Part shown: positions 1 through 9,518 of the stretch, one piece after another
Numbering within the stretch: the stretch's first letter is position 1
How the letters are laid out: the number at the start of each line of letters is the position of its first letter
Source of the DNA: Alloactinosynnema sp. L-07
Lineage (GTDB): Bacteria; Actinomycetota; Actinomycetes; Mycobacteriales; Pseudonocardiaceae
Direction: 5' to 3'
NCBI RefSeq assembly: GCF_900070365.1
Contig: NZ_LN850107.1
Span: forward strand, 6,324,001 to 6,388,000
Length of the DNA stretch: 64,000 nucleotides
Program-made: the position numbers and the translations under genes
Notes under the pieces: model-generated
The model's database searches: none
What the model saw: the letters and a program-made list of their open reading frames with translations, nothing else
Told to the model about the DNA's origin: nothing

Positions 1-41
1 TAGATGTTTCAACATTCACTCGAATGGGCGTTGCTGTGCGG

Positions 42-1439
42 TCACGCCGCACTGTCGGTGGCCGGGGCGCTGGTGCCCGCGAGCGCGTTGAGTGCTTCGC
101 CCAGGGTCCGCCTGATCGCGGAGGTCACGCCCGCGCACTCGCGGTCGATCTTCTCGGCGCCGGCTTTGATGGTGCCCGCCGCCCGCTTGATCGTGTCGAT
201 CCGCTCCAACTGGTCCATGGCCTCGCCGATCTTCTCCTCGGCCGTGGCGATCTCCTGGTCGCCGGTGCGCGCGGTGACCGACAGCGCGGCGATCCGCAGG
301 AGTTGGACCACGGTGCGCAGTAGGTCGGGGTCGTCGGTGTCCGGGTCGAACGCCAAGACCACCCGGCGGCTGCCGATGAGGCGCACGGTCGCGCCGCCGT
401 TCTGCTCCGGGGTGCGGACGATCCCGAGGGACGTCGCCGCGCCGCGGTTGCGTTCGGCTTCGTCGAGGTAGCCGCCCCAGTCTCGGCGGGTGGAGTCGCT
501 GGTCTCGATGACGACGCGAGCCGCGCCGTCGTCGGTGCTCAGCAGGCCGTCGCCTTTGCGGCAGCGGGGCAGAGCGCCCACGGTCGTGCTGGTGTCGAGG
601 TATTCGCCGCCGAGCCCGGCCGCGATGCCTGCCATCACCAGGTTGACCCGCGCGGCGAACGATTCGCCCTTGAGCGGTGTGACCTGCGCCAGCGCCGAGG
701 TCGCCTCCCGGACCCGCACAACGGTCGCGAGCTCGTCGATCTTGGCCGTCAGCTCGCCCTGGCTCTTCGTGAGCCGATCGGCCAGTTCGGTCTGGTTGGC
801 CGTGAGGTGCGCGGTGTATTTGGCCATCGGCGAGGACGGGTCGCCCGGATCGAGCTGCTTGACCGCCTGGTCCAGCAGCTCCCGTGCGCTCGACCCGACC
901 TTGGCGTCCAGGTCGCTGCCGAACTTGTCCAGCAGCGGCTGGATGCGGTCGACCAGTTCGGGGCGCTCGCCGCCGAACAGCCTGCGCAGTTCGCCCGTGA
1001 GGTCGGCTTTGGCCTGCGCGACAGCCGTGGTGAACTCCTTGCGGCTGGTCGCGTCGGCTTCCAGGATCGCGGTCCTGGCGTCTGTGGCGGCCTTGCTGAC
1101 GGTGTCCGATGCCGCACGGATAGCGTGGTCGGTGAGTTCGGCCGCCCGCGCCACCGATTCGGTGGTCTTGTCGCCGACGGAGTCGAGCAGCCGCCCGACC
1201 GCCTGCGCCTCGTGCGCCTGGCCGAGCACGGACAGGGCGTGCGCGCCCATCCGCATCGCCTCGGTGACGAACGGCCGCAGGTCCGCGCGGCGGAGGGCGT
1301 CGCTGTCGTCGACGATCGGACCGCGTTCGCCGGTGGTCCACCGGCGGGCCTCGCGAACGATGTCCGCCTCATCGAGGACCGTGTCGATGACGATCGCCGT
1401 CACGTCTTGGCTGAACCGGGCTGCGCTGGTGGTGGGCAC
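42..1439 (-). CDS. Coiled-coil protein with degenerate DUF2130/RmuC-like nuclease fold
   Basis: 465 residues. The GTG start at 1439 has a clean AGGAGG about 7 nt upstream; longer upstream extensions lack this. Roughly residues 60-260 are Ala/Glu/Lys-rich helix without Pro, predicted as long coiled coil. The C-terminal third contains CRKGDGLL, then VVIETSDS, then WGGYLDEAERNRGA. This order resembles the DUF2130 and RmuC restriction-like nuclease domains, where the corresponding stretch is E-x-K followed by W..Y..K. Here the catalytic Lys position reads Ser/Asp, so nuclease activity is doubtful. The gene is divergent from the HTH/pseudo-HsdM gene upstream of the type I RM operon, with two palindromes between them. 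That context suggests a role in nucleic-acid handling or defence. The assignment rests on pattern similarity only. Confidence 0.6.
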   Translation of the reverse strand: MPTTSAARFSQDVTAIVIDTVLDEADIVREARRWTTGERGPIVDDSDALRRADLRPFVTEAMRMGAHALSVLGQAHEAQAVGRLLDSVGDKTTESVARAAELTDHAIRAASDTVSKAATDARTAILEADATSRKEFTTAVAQAKADLTGELRRLFGGERPELVDRIQPLLDKFGSDLDAKVGSSARELLDQAVKQLDPGDPSSPMAKYTAHLTANQTELADRLTKSQGELTAKIDELATVVRVREATSALAQVTPLKGESFAARVNLVMAGIAAGLGGEYLDTSTTVGALPRCRKGDGLLSTDDGAARVVIETSDSTRRDWGGYLDEAERNRGAATSLGIVRTPEQNGGATVRLIGSRRVVLAFDPDTDDPDLLRTVVQLLRIAALSVTARTGDQEIATAEEKIGEAMDQLERIDTIKRAAGTIKAGAEKIDRECAGVTSAIRRTLGEALNALAGTSAPATDSAA

Positions 1440-1507
1440 GTTGACCTCCTTGATCGACCGTGCCGCAAGCGTGGCCTCATTACTCCAACTGCGGAATGCG
1501 AAACACT

Positions 1508-1523
1508 GATAACCCCGCTTATC
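1508..1523. promoter_or_regulatory. GATAA/TTATC inverted repeat, related to one at 14132
   Basis: GATAA and TTATC face each other across 6 nt in the intergenic space between two divergent genes. The flanking CTGATAACC and TTATCGGC are also found around the perfect palindrome at 14132-14147, about 12.6 kb away. It could be an operator for a shared regulator or a boundary sequence of the accessory island. The sequence does not decide between them. Confidence 0.4.
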
Positions 1524-1535
1524 GGCGCCGACGTG

Positions 1536-1559
1536 ATATCGACGACCAGTCGTCGATAT
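1536..1559. promoter_or_regulatory. Perfect 11-bp inverted repeat, likely operator
   Basis: ATATCGACGAC and GTCGTCGATAT are exact reverse complements separated by CA. The repeat sits 38 nt upstream of the GTG start of the HTH gene at 1597 and about 97 nt upstream of the divergent coiled-coil gene. An HTH-bearing protein encoded next to a perfect palindrome is typical of autoregulation. Binding is inferred. Confidence 0.5.
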
Positions 1560-1596
1560 GGTCATGGGACCACGAGCGAGGGGGTGATCAGGGCCG

Positions 1597-3492
1597 GTGG
1601 TGACTGTGACGTTACGCGACATCGCCGCCCTGGCCGGGGTGCGCAGGCCGGTGGTCAGCATGTGGCGCAAGCGTCCCATGGCCAGGGGAAAGCTCGTCCC
1701 GTTCCCTCTCCCCGTGAGCACGGAGGGCGGCGTGGAGCGGTTCAGCCGCGACGCGGTCCTCGACTGGCTGGAGCGCTCGGGTCGCGGCAACAACGACGAG
1801 GCCAGGCTGGACGCGCCCGCCCTCGGCGGCTTGGCGACGGCGGGCCTCGACGCGCTCACGACTTTGCTGTGCTTGCGCGCGCTTACCGAGGAGGACATGG
1901 CCGACACCGATCACGACCATCGGGTCAGCCTCGCGGAGCAGGTCGACAGCGAGGACAGGTTCCTGTTGAGCGAGGTCACCGCGCTCACCGTGGACCAGGC
2001 GGACCTGCGGTTCGTCGACGACTTGGTCGAAGCCGCCTTCAGCTTGGACGACGCGTTGGGCAGGCTGGAAGGTGGCGAGATCGGCCGAGCTGCGGCGGAC
2101 CGCGACCTCAACGCCGAGGCCGTGAACCTGATACGCACGGTGGTTGCCGCCTGCGGTGCCCACCTCGATCCGGAGGGCGTGCCCCTGGTCAGCGCCGGGG
2201 AGGATGCGGCGCTGGCGGTCTCGATCGCCGCCGAGTTCTCAGAGTTGGTGGTGCCGAGTGACGGCGCGGCGGCGCGTGCACTGCGGCGTAGAGCCGCGAT
2301 CCACGGCATCGCCACGACGACGTGGAACCCTGGACGGTCGGTTCGGCTGCTGTCGTTGCTCGGACGTGAGCGCGGCGCCGTGTTGGACGAACTAGACAAC
2401 ACGGTGTTGGAACTCGCGCCTGGCGAGATCGCGGTGATCCTGGGTCCGGCAGCCGTGTTGTGTGACGACCTTCGCCGGGACGAAGAGCGGGCCAGAGCCA
2501 CCACGTTGCGGCCTGGCGGGCTGGCGCTGGCGGCTCGCTTGCCGCGCGGTCTGTGGCGCGATGCCCACCGCATGGCACTGGGACTGTGGGTGTGCGTGGG
2601 CGGAGTGTCGATCGGCAGGCCCCGCGTGGCTGATCTCGGCGCCGTGCCTCGGGGCGAGCTGGACTTGGACGACTTGACCGGCGATGTCGTGGCGGCGTTG
2701 ACCGCCGACGATGCCCGGTCCTACCGCTACGCCAGGCCACACGACCTGACCGCGATCCTCAGCGGCAAACCGGTCGTGCCGCGCGGGGTGCGGGCCGTGC
2801 GGTGGGTTATGCCGGACGCGGCCCCGCACCTGGAGCGGATTCACGCGGCGACCGTGATCACCAGCGAGCCACTCTCCGGGTTCGATGTGCTGGCCACGGC
2901 AGGTCCGGGCTTGGTGGTGCTGAGCCGCCGGTCGCTGGCCGAGTTGAAGGACGCGGGCAGGGCGCGTGTCGTTCGCGGCAGCCGAATCGACCCAGCCCAC
3001 GCCTATGCGAGGGGAACCGTGCCCGTGCTGGCAGCCGATGCGGTTGACCCGATGCTGGTGCTGGACCCGTTCGACGCGATGGATCACTACTCGCGCGCCC
3101 AACGCACCGAGGCAGGCGACGTCGTCTTCCGGGACACGCCGCGTCCCGCCGCGCGGGTGGACCTGGTCGGTGGTTCGCTGGTGGCGTCGCCGTCGAAGAT
3201 CCTTCGGTTGGACGCGAACGCGGGGATCGGCCCACGCACGGTGGCTGCGATCATCAACAACCTGCCAGCCGACGCCGGGGAGTGGCAGACATGGACGCTG
3301 CCGGTTCTCGACAAGGCGCACGCCGAGGAACTGGAGGCGGTGATCGCCGCCGCGGCGGAGTACGACGAGCGGCTGCGGTCGCGGCGGGAAGCGGCGGGGG
3401 AGCTGATGGCGGCGCTGATCGAGGGGGTCGCGGCTGGGGCGGTGTCGGTGACGGCGCAGGGGAATGTTCGAGCGGACGTTGTGGGACTGTAG
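1597..3492 (+). CDS. HTH protein with dead HsdM-like and HsdS-like parts
   Basis: 631 residues. Residues about 5-26 (RDIAALAGVRRPVVSMWRKR) look like an excisionase/MerR-type helix-turn-helix. The middle part carries IAVILGPAAVL and LPRGLWRDAHRMALGLWVCVG. These match the layout of the C-terminal half of N6-adenine methylases (AVVLP-G then LP..LF-GT--..LWVL). The NPPF/NPPY catalytic motif and a DPxxGSG SAM loop are absent. The last 120 residues (SPSKILRL, a long break, then LPVLDKAHAEELEAVIAAAAEYDERL) resemble the end of an HsdS target-recognition domain plus its coiled coil. The gene ends 15 nt before hsdM, so it is probably first in the RM operon. A control or DNA-recognition subunit is plausible, but its role is unknown. 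Confidence 0.6.
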   Translation: MVTVTLRDIAALAGVRRPVVSMWRKRPMARGKLVPFPLPVSTEGGVERFSRDAVLDWLERSGRGNNDEARLDAPALGGLATAGLDALTTLLCLRALTEEDMADTDHDHRVSLAEQVDSEDRFLLSEVTALTVDQADLRFVDDLVEAAFSLDDALGRLEGGEIGRAAADRDLNAEAVNLIRTVVAACGAHLDPEGVPLVSAGEDAALAVSIAAEFSELVVPSDGAAARALRRRAAIHGIATTTWNPGRSVRLLSLLGRERGAVLDELDNTVLELAPGEIAVILGPAAVLCDDLRRDEERARATTLRPGGLALAARLPRGLWRDAHRMALGLWVCVGGVSIGRPRVADLGAVPRGELDLDDLTGDVVAALTADDARSYRYARPHDLTAILSGKPVVPRGVRAVRWVMPDAAPHLERIHAATVITSEPLSGFDVLATAGPGLVVLSRRSLAELKDAGRARVVRGSRIDPAHAYARGTVPVLAADAVDPMLVLDPFDAMDHYSRAQRTEAGDVVFRDTPRPAARVDLVGGSLVASPSKILRLDANAGIGPRTVAAIINNLPADAGEWQTWTLPVLDKAHAEELEAVIAAAAEYDERLRSRREAAGELMAALIEGVAAGAVSVTAQGNVRADVVGL

Positions 3493-3506
3493 GAAGGACA
3501 ACGGGA

Positions 3507-5126
3507 ATGCCACCTCGCAAGAGGCAGGATTCGTCGGCGCCGTCGACGATGAAGGAACTGAAGGACACGTTGTGGAAGGCCGCCGACAAGCTGCGCGGGT
3601 CCCTCTCGGCGGGCCAGTACAAGGACGTGATCCTCGGCCTGGTGTTCCTCAAGTACGTCTCGGACGCCTTCGATGAGCGCCAGGAGCAGCTTCGCGACGA
3701 CCTGGCCGCCGAGGGCATGGACGACGAGCAAATCGCCGAGCTGATCAACGACCCGGACGAGTACCAGGGTGCCGGGGTGTTCCTGGTGCCGGACAGGGCG
3801 CATTGGTCCTTCCTCGCCGCGAACGCGAAGGGGCTGGAGGAGGACGGCAGGTTCAAGAACATCGGCGAGCTCATCAACGAGGCGATGGTCGCGCTCGCGG
3901 AGGTGAACCCCGCTCTCAAAGGTGCTCTGCCCCGCCTCTACAACAGGGAAGGCGTTGACAAGCGCAGGCTTGGTGAGCTGCTGGACTTGTTCAACAGCGC
4001 CAAGTTCAGCAGGCAGGGTGAGCATAAGGCGCGCGACCTCATGGGGGAGGTCTACGAGTACTTCCTGGGCAACTTCGCGCGCGCGGAAGGAAAGCGGGGC
4101 GGGGAGTTCTTCACGCCGCCGAGTGTGGTCCGGGTGATCGTGGAGGTGCTGGAGCCGTCGAGTGGGCGGGTATACGACCCGTGCTGTGGGTCGGGCGGCA
4201 TGTTCGTGCAGACGGAGAAGTTCATCTACGCGCACGACGGCGATCCGACGGACGTCGCCGTCTACGGCCAGGAACTCAACGAGGAGACCTGGCGGATCGC
4301 GAAGATGAACCTGGCGATCCACGGCATCGGCAACGACAACGTGGGTGCCACCTGGGGTGACACGTTCGCGCGGGACCAGCACCCGGACGTGAAGATGGAC
4401 TTCGTGATGGCGAACCCTCCGTTCAACATCAAGGACTGGGCCCGCAACACCGAGGACAAGCGGTGGATCTATGGTGTGCCGCCGGTCAACAACGCGAACT
4501 ATGCGTGGATCCAGCACATCCTGTCGAAGCTGCTGCCTGGCGGTAGTGCGGGTGTGGTGATGGCCAACGGTTCGATGTCCTCGAACTCGAACGGCGAGGG
4601 GGACATCCGGGGTCGGATCGTGGAGGCGGACCTGGTGTCGTGCATGGTGGCGCTGCCGACGCAGTTGTTCAGGAGTACCGGGATTCCGGTGTGCCTGTGG
4701 TTCTTCGCCAAGGACAAGAAGGCGGGGAAGCAGGGGGCGGTGGACCGGTCCGGTGAGGTGCTGTTCATCGACGCTCGCGAACTCGGCTACATGGTCGACC
4801 GCGCGGAACGCGCACTGTCCGATGAGGACATCGCGAGGATCGCCGACACTTTCCATGCGTGGCGGGGAACAAGGTCGGCAGCGACCAAGGGCCTGACGTA
4901 TGAGGACGTTCCGGGCTACTGCAAGTCGGTCGGCCTAGAAGACATCAAGGCCGCCGATTACGCCCTGACCCCGGGCCGCTACGTCGGCGCCGCCGAGGTC
5001 GAGGACGACGGAGAGCCGATCGGCCAGAAGATCGAACGCCTCACCAAGGAACTGCTGTCTGCTTTCGACGAGTCGGCCAGGCTGGAAAAGGTCGTCCGCG
5101 AACAGTTGGAGCGCATCGATGGCTGA
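3507..5126 (+). CDS. hsdM: Type I restriction-modification methyltransferase subunit HsdM
   Basis: 539 residues. It methylates adenine in the bipartite site recognised by HsdS and is part of the M2S1 and R2M2S1 complexes. The N-terminal HsdM_N helical bundle is visible (LKDTLWKAADKLRGSLSAGQ, then VILGLVFLKYVSDAF). SAM-binding motif I is DPCCGSGGM at about 224-232 and catalytic motif IV is NPPF at 303-306. The ATG at 3507 follows AGGAAGG by about 9 nt. The 3' end overlaps hsdS by 8 nt, which indicates translational coupling. The gene is complete, with all catalytic residues present, so an active methylase is expected. Confidence 0.95.
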   Translation: MPPRKRQDSSAPSTMKELKDTLWKAADKLRGSLSAGQYKDVILGLVFLKYVSDAFDERQEQLRDDLAAEGMDDEQIAELINDPDEYQGAGVFLVPDRAHWSFLAANAKGLEEDGRFKNIGELINEAMVALAEVNPALKGALPRLYNREGVDKRRLGELLDLFNSAKFSRQGEHKARDLMGEVYEYFLGNFARAEGKRGGEFFTPPSVVRVIVEVLEPSSGRVYDPCCGSGGMFVQTEKFIYAHDGDPTDVAVYGQELNEETWRIAKMNLAIHGIGNDNVGATWGDTFARDQHPDVKMDFVMANPPFNIKDWARNTEDKRWIYGVPPVNNANYAWIQHILSKLLPGGSAGVVMANGSMSSNSNGEGDIRGRIVEADLVSCMVALPTQLFRSTGIPVCLWFFAKDKKAGKQGAVDRSGEVLFIDARELGYMVDRAERALSDEDIARIADTFHAWRGTRSAATKGLTYEDVPGYCKSVGLEDIKAADYALTPGRYVGAAEVEDDGEPIGQKIERLTKELLSAFDESARLEKVVREQLERIDG

Positions 5127-6327
5127 GGGAACTGTGGACGGCTGGACGGTATCGACCATTGCTCAGATCGCCGCACCTGATAAGCGAGCGATTTCGATCG
5201 GGCCCTTCGGGTCATCCCTGAAGTCCGACATGTACTCCGTGTCAGGAGTTCCGATTATTCGAGGGCAAGACATTGGTGACGGTAAACTAGTCGGCGCCGC
5301 AGATCGAGTGTATGTCCCCGAGTCTGTTGCGGCTCGATTTCCTGCGTGTATTGTCCGTTGTGGAGACCTCGTGTTCCCTCATCGTGGCGCGATCGGCAGG
5401 GTTGGGATTATCGGCGACGAGAATTACCTCCTGTCGTCTAGCATGATGAAGGTGACATGCGATGCGGGAATTGTTGACCCCCTGTATGTCTTCTATTACT
5501 TCCGTGGTCCCGGTAAGAATGAACTATTGGCGCGAGCCTCGACTGTTGGAACTCCCGGTATCGGGCAGCCGCTCCAATCGCTCAGAGGGATTCAAATCAC
5601 CTTCCCGGGCCTAGTGGCGCAGCGGGCGATTGCGGAGGTGTTGGGGGCGCTCGACGACAAGATCGTCGCCAACGATCGCCTTATTTCTGCCGCCGAGGTA
5701 TCGATGATCACCCTCGCGGAGTCCACAACCCGTGTCGTTGCGTTGGGTGATATCGCAGCACAGTCGACGGCTTCGCTCAAGCCTGAGGTCTTTCCGTCCA
5801 TTGTGGCGCATTTCAGCTTGCCTGCGTTTGACGACAACGGCCTGCCGGAAGTGATTGATGGCGCACTCATTAAGAGTAACAAATTTCGACTCAGTCGGCC
5901 GTGTGTTCTATTGTCCAAGTTGAATCCACGTATTCCGCGGGTGTGGGATGTGGTTGATGTCAACCACGTCATGTCGCTGGCATCTACAGAGTTTGTTGTT
6001 CTGGAACCGCGCAATTTCAGCACGTCTGTACTGTGGGCGCTGCTCCGACAGTCGTCCTTCGAGGTGACGTTGCAAGGCCTTGTCGCTGGGACATCTGGTA
6101 GTCATCAGCGTGTAAGGCCTGCCGAGATGTTGCGAATCCAAGTGGGCGATCCTGCGAGTCTTGGTGGACGTGCGCGTTCCATTGTCACGCACCTTGGGGC
6201 GGTATGTCACCAGCACCGCTTGGAGTCGGCGCGGTTGGCGGCGGCGCGGGATGAGTTGTTGCCGTTGTTGATGTCGGGGAAGGTTCGGGTCAGGGACGCG
6301 GAAAGACTTGTGGAGGGGGTTGTGTGA
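5119..6327 (+). CDS. hsdS: Type I restriction-modification specificity subunit HsdS
   Basis: 402 residues with the usual two target-recognition domains, each followed by a helical spacer. The first half ends in LVAQRAIAEVLGALDDKI and the second in HQHRLESARLAAARDELLPLLMSGKV, the conserved HsdS spacer and tail. TRD1 contains SIGPFGSSLKSDMY, a common start of these domains. It sets the DNA site for both methylation and cleavage. Base composition is clearly lower in GC than that of hsdM and hsdR, as expected where TRDs are exchanged horizontally. It overlaps hsdM by 8 nt and hsdR by 1 nt (TGATG). The target site cannot be read from the sequence. Confidence 0.93.
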   Translation: MAEGTVDGWTVSTIAQIAAPDKRAISIGPFGSSLKSDMYSVSGVPIIRGQDIGDGKLVGAADRVYVPESVAARFPACIVRCGDLVFPHRGAIGRVGIIGDENYLLSSSMMKVTCDAGIVDPLYVFYYFRGPGKNELLARASTVGTPGIGQPLQSLRGIQITFPGLVAQRAIAEVLGALDDKIVANDRLISAAEVSMITLAESTTRVVALGDIAAQSTASLKPEVFPSIVAHFSLPAFDDNGLPEVIDGALIKSNKFRLSRPCVLLSKLNPRIPRVWDVVDVNHVMSLASTEFVVLEPRNFSTSVLWALLRQSSFEVTLQGLVAGTSGSHQRVRPAEMLRIQVGDPASLGGRARSIVTHLGAVCHQHRLESARLAAARDELLPLLMSGKVRVRDAERLVEGVV

Positions 6328-9300
6328 TGGGGGAGCGGGTTGATGTGAGCGAGGACGAGTGGGAGACCATCGCCCTGGAAGCACTGTCCGAATTGGATTG
6401 GGAGCCGTTGCGGGGGCCGGATATCGCCCCCGGCGCTCCGAACGGCCGCGAATCGTGGCAGGACCTTGTCCTTCCCGCCCGCCTCCAGGCCAAGATGCGC
6501 GAACTCAACCCGCTTGTTCCACCCGAGTACCTCGACCAGGCCCGCGCCGAGATCCTCGCCCCCAGATCCCAGGACCCGGTGGCCGAGAACTATCGGCTGC
6601 ACGCCATCCTGGTCAACGGCTACCAGGGCGTCACCTACGTCGACGGCGACGGCATCGAGCAGAACCCGACGATCCGCTTAGTCAGCCCCCGCGAACCGGA
6701 CAACGAGTTCCTCGCCGTTCGTCAGGTCACGGTCCGCACCCGTGAGGTCGAGCGGCGGTTCGACGTCGTCCTCTACGTCAACGGCCTGCCCATGGCGATC
6801 ATGGAGTTGAAGAAGGCCAGCGCGAAAGCGGGCATCGCCGCCGCTCACGCCCAGCTCGCCACCTACCTGCGCGAGTTCCCCATGGCGTTCCGGTTCGCGC
6901 TGCTGACAGTGATCTCCGACGGCATCCTCGCCCGATATGGCACGCCTTTCACCCCGTTCAACCACTTCTCGCCCTGGAACATCGACGACGACGGCAAACC
7001 GGTCGAACTGCGCGAACCCGAGGGCGACGATCACCTCCACACCCCCCTGGAATACCTGATCGAGGGTGTGTTCAACCGTCAGCGCTTCCTTCAACTCCAG
7101 CGCAACTACACCGCATTCGACCAGGACGAAGGCGGCTACACCAAACGCATCGCCAAGCCGCATCAGTATTTCGCCGTCAGCAAAGCGCTGGAATGCACGG
7201 TTCAGGCCGTGGAGAGCCACGGCAAAGCCGGGGTCGTCTGGCACACCCAAGGGTCCGGCAAGTCGATGGAGATGGAGCTCTACGCCCACCGCGTCGGCAA
7301 GGAACCCAAGCTCAGGAACCCGACGATCATCGTCGTCACCGACCGCAAGGAACTCGACGACCAGCTGTTCAACGGCTTCCAGCGGTCGCTGCTGCTGCCC
7401 GAAACGCCCGAGAAGATCATCACTCGTGCCGATCTGCGCGCCAAGCTGTCCGAGCGCAACACCGGCGGCATCCTGTTCACCACGTTGCAAAAGTTCAGCC
7501 TCACCAAGCAGGAAAAGGAAGCGGGCCGTGACCACCCGCTGCTGTCCGACCGCCGCAACATCATCGTCGTGGTCGATGAGGCGCACCGCTCGCACTACGA
7601 CGACCTCAACGGCTACGCCCGCCACCTCAAAGACGCGCTCCCGCACGCGACGCTCATCGCCTTCACCGGCACCCCGGTCTCGCTGGCCGAGCGCAACACC
7701 CGCGAGGTCTTTGGCGACTACATCGACATCTACGACCTGACCCGCGCGGTCAACGACGAAGCAACCGTTCGGGTCTACTTCGAGCCGCGCCTGATCGAGG
7801 TCACGAGCACGATCAGCGACGAAGACCTCGACCAGGCCGCCGACGAAGCCACCCTCGGCCTCGACGAGTCCGAGCGCGCCCGCATCGAGAAGTCCGTCGC
7901 CGTGATCAACGCCGTCTACGGCGCCCCCGAACGTCTGCGGACCCTCGCGGCCGACATCGTCGCCCACTGGGAGTCCCGCCGCGACGAGATGGTCAAGTAC
8001 CTGGAGATGCCCGGCCGCGCGTTCATCGTCTGCGGCACCAGGGAAATCTGCGCCAAGCTCTACAAAGAGATCATTGCGCTCCGTCCCGACTGGCACGACG
8101 AAGCCATCGACAAGGGCAAGATCAAGGTCGTCTACTCCGGTGACCGGACCGACGAACCACCGGTGTCCGATCACGTCCGCCGCGAAGGACTGAACAAGTC
8201 CATCCAGGCGCGCATCCGGAAGGAGACCGGCGACGACCCGCTGGAACTGGTGATCGTCAAAGACATGATGCTCACCGGCTTCGACGCTCCGCCCCTGCAC
8301 ACCCTCTACCTCGACCGCCCGCTCAAGGGCGCACTGCTGATGCAGACGCTTGCCCGGGTGAACCGGACCTTCCGGGGCAAGCCCAACGGCCTACTGGTCG
8401 CCTACGCCCCCCTCGCCGAGAACCTGAGCGCCGCCCTCGCCGAATACACCGACACCGACCAGGTGAACAAGCCGGTCGGCCGCGACACCGACGAGGAAGT
8501 CGCGATCGTCAACGCCCTGATCACCCGCCTCGACAAACTGTCCGAGGGCTACCACTGGCGCAAGAAGCTCGACGGCGGCCCCCGGTCATACGTCAATGCG
8601 GCCATCGGCCTGACCAACCATTTGCGATCCCCCGACACCCCCGGCAACAAGGCGGCCGAGGGGGAGAAGCCATTGCGGGAGAGCTTTCGTGAGTACGCCA
8701 GCCAGCTTGGCCGCGCCTGGTCGCTATGCTCCAAAAAGGATGCTGTCGAGCACCTGCGCGCACCGGCGAAGTTCTACGAGCAAGTCCTCATCTACATGGG
8801 CAAGTTCGACGCCGCGCAGCGGCAGGCCGAGGGTAAGCCGGTGCCCGAGGAGATCCAGCGGCTGCTGTCCGCCCTGGTCGCCTCCGCGACCGCGACCGGC
8901 GAAGTGATCGACATCTACGCGGCGGCCGGGATGCCCAAGCCGTCGCTGACCGACATCGGTCCCGAGTACCTCGCCAAGGCGCAGGCCGCCACGCACCCGC
9001 ACTTGGCTATCGAGGCGCTGCGGGCACTGCTGACCGAGGAGTCGGCGAAGGTCAGCCGCCACAACTTGGTCCGGCAGCGCGCGTTCTCCGAACGAATCGC
9101 CGAGCTGATGCGTCGCTACACCAACCAGCAACTCACCTCCGCCGAAGTGATCGCCGAACTCGTGGCGCTCGCCAAGGAGATCGCCGACGAACGTGACCGC
9201 GGCAAGAAGTTCGACCCGCCGCTGTCCGAGGACGAACTCGCCTTCTACGACGCGGTCTCCGACAACGAGTCAGCCGTCACCGTGCAGGGTGAGGACGTGC

Positions 9301-9506
9301 TCGCCAAGATCGCCCGCGAACTCCTGGCGGTCATGCGCCGCGACGTGAAAACCGACTGGACCGTCCGCGACGACGTTCGGGCCAAACTCCGGTCCTCCAT
9401 CAAGCGGCTGCTGGTCAGATACCGGTACCCGCCGGACAAGCAGCCTGCCGCGATCAAGCTGGTCATCGAGCAGATGGAGGCCATGGCCCCCCGCTATGCG
9501 GCCTGA
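6327..9506 (+). CDS. hsdR: Type I restriction endonuclease subunit HsdR
   Basis: 1059 residues from the ATG at 6327, which overlaps the hsdS stop as TGATG and has GGAGGGGG about 8 nt upstream. A GTG three bases earlier is an alternative start. The N-terminal PD-(D/E)xK nuclease is visible as FDVV (D146) and MELKK (E160, K162). The SF2 translocase follows, with Walker A QGSGKS (308-313), DEAH box VDEAHRSHYDD (417-420) and FTGTPV. The C-terminal helical region assembles with HsdM/S. Length and motif order are those of canonical HsdR. With intact hsdM and hsdS, this is a complete restriction system that would cleave unmodified incoming DNA after ATP-driven translocation. Confidence 0.95.
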   Translation: MGERVDVSEDEWETIALEALSELDWEPLRGPDIAPGAPNGRESWQDLVLPARLQAKMRELNPLVPPEYLDQARAEILAPRSQDPVAENYRLHAILVNGYQGVTYVDGDGIEQNPTIRLVSPREPDNEFLAVRQVTVRTREVERRFDVVLYVNGLPMAIMELKKASAKAGIAAAHAQLATYLREFPMAFRFALLTVISDGILARYGTPFTPFNHFSPWNIDDDGKPVELREPEGDDHLHTPLEYLIEGVFNRQRFLQLQRNYTAFDQDEGGYTKRIAKPHQYFAVSKALECTVQAVESHGKAGVVWHTQGSGKSMEMELYAHRVGKEPKLRNPTIIVVTDRKELDDQLFNGFQRSLLLPETPEKIITRADLRAKLSERNTGGILFTTLQKFSLTKQEKEAGRDHPLLSDRRNIIVVVDEAHRSHYDDLNGYARHLKDALPHATLIAFTGTPVSLAERNTREVFGDYIDIYDLTRAVNDEATVRVYFEPRLIEVTSTISDEDLDQAADEATLGLDESERARIEKSVAVINAVYGAPERLRTLAADIVAHWESRRDEMVKYLEMPGRAFIVCGTREICAKLYKEIIALRPDWHDEAIDKGKIKVVYSGDRTDEPPVSDHVRREGLNKSIQARIRKETGDDPLELVIVKDMMLTGFDAPPLHTLYLDRPLKGALLMQTLARVNRTFRGKPNGLLVAYAPLAENLSAALAEYTDTDQVNKPVGRDTDEEVAIVNALITRLDKLSEGYHWRKKLDGGPRSYVNAAIGLTNHLRSPDTPGNKAAEGEKPLRESFREYASQLGRAWSLCSKKDAVEHLRAPAKFYEQVLIYMGKFDAAQRQAEGKPVPEEIQRLLSALVASATATGEVIDIYAAAGMPKPSLTDIGPEYLAKAQAATHPHLAIEALRALLTEESAKVSRHNLVRQRAFSERIAELMRRYTNQQLTSAEVIAELVALAKEIADERDRGKKFDPPLSEDELAFYDAVSDNESAVTVQGEDVLAKIARELLAVMRRDVKTDWTVRDDVRAKLRSSIKRLLVRYRYPPDKQPAAIKLVIEQMEAMAPRYAA

Positions 9507-9518
9507 CCGAGTTGCCCG

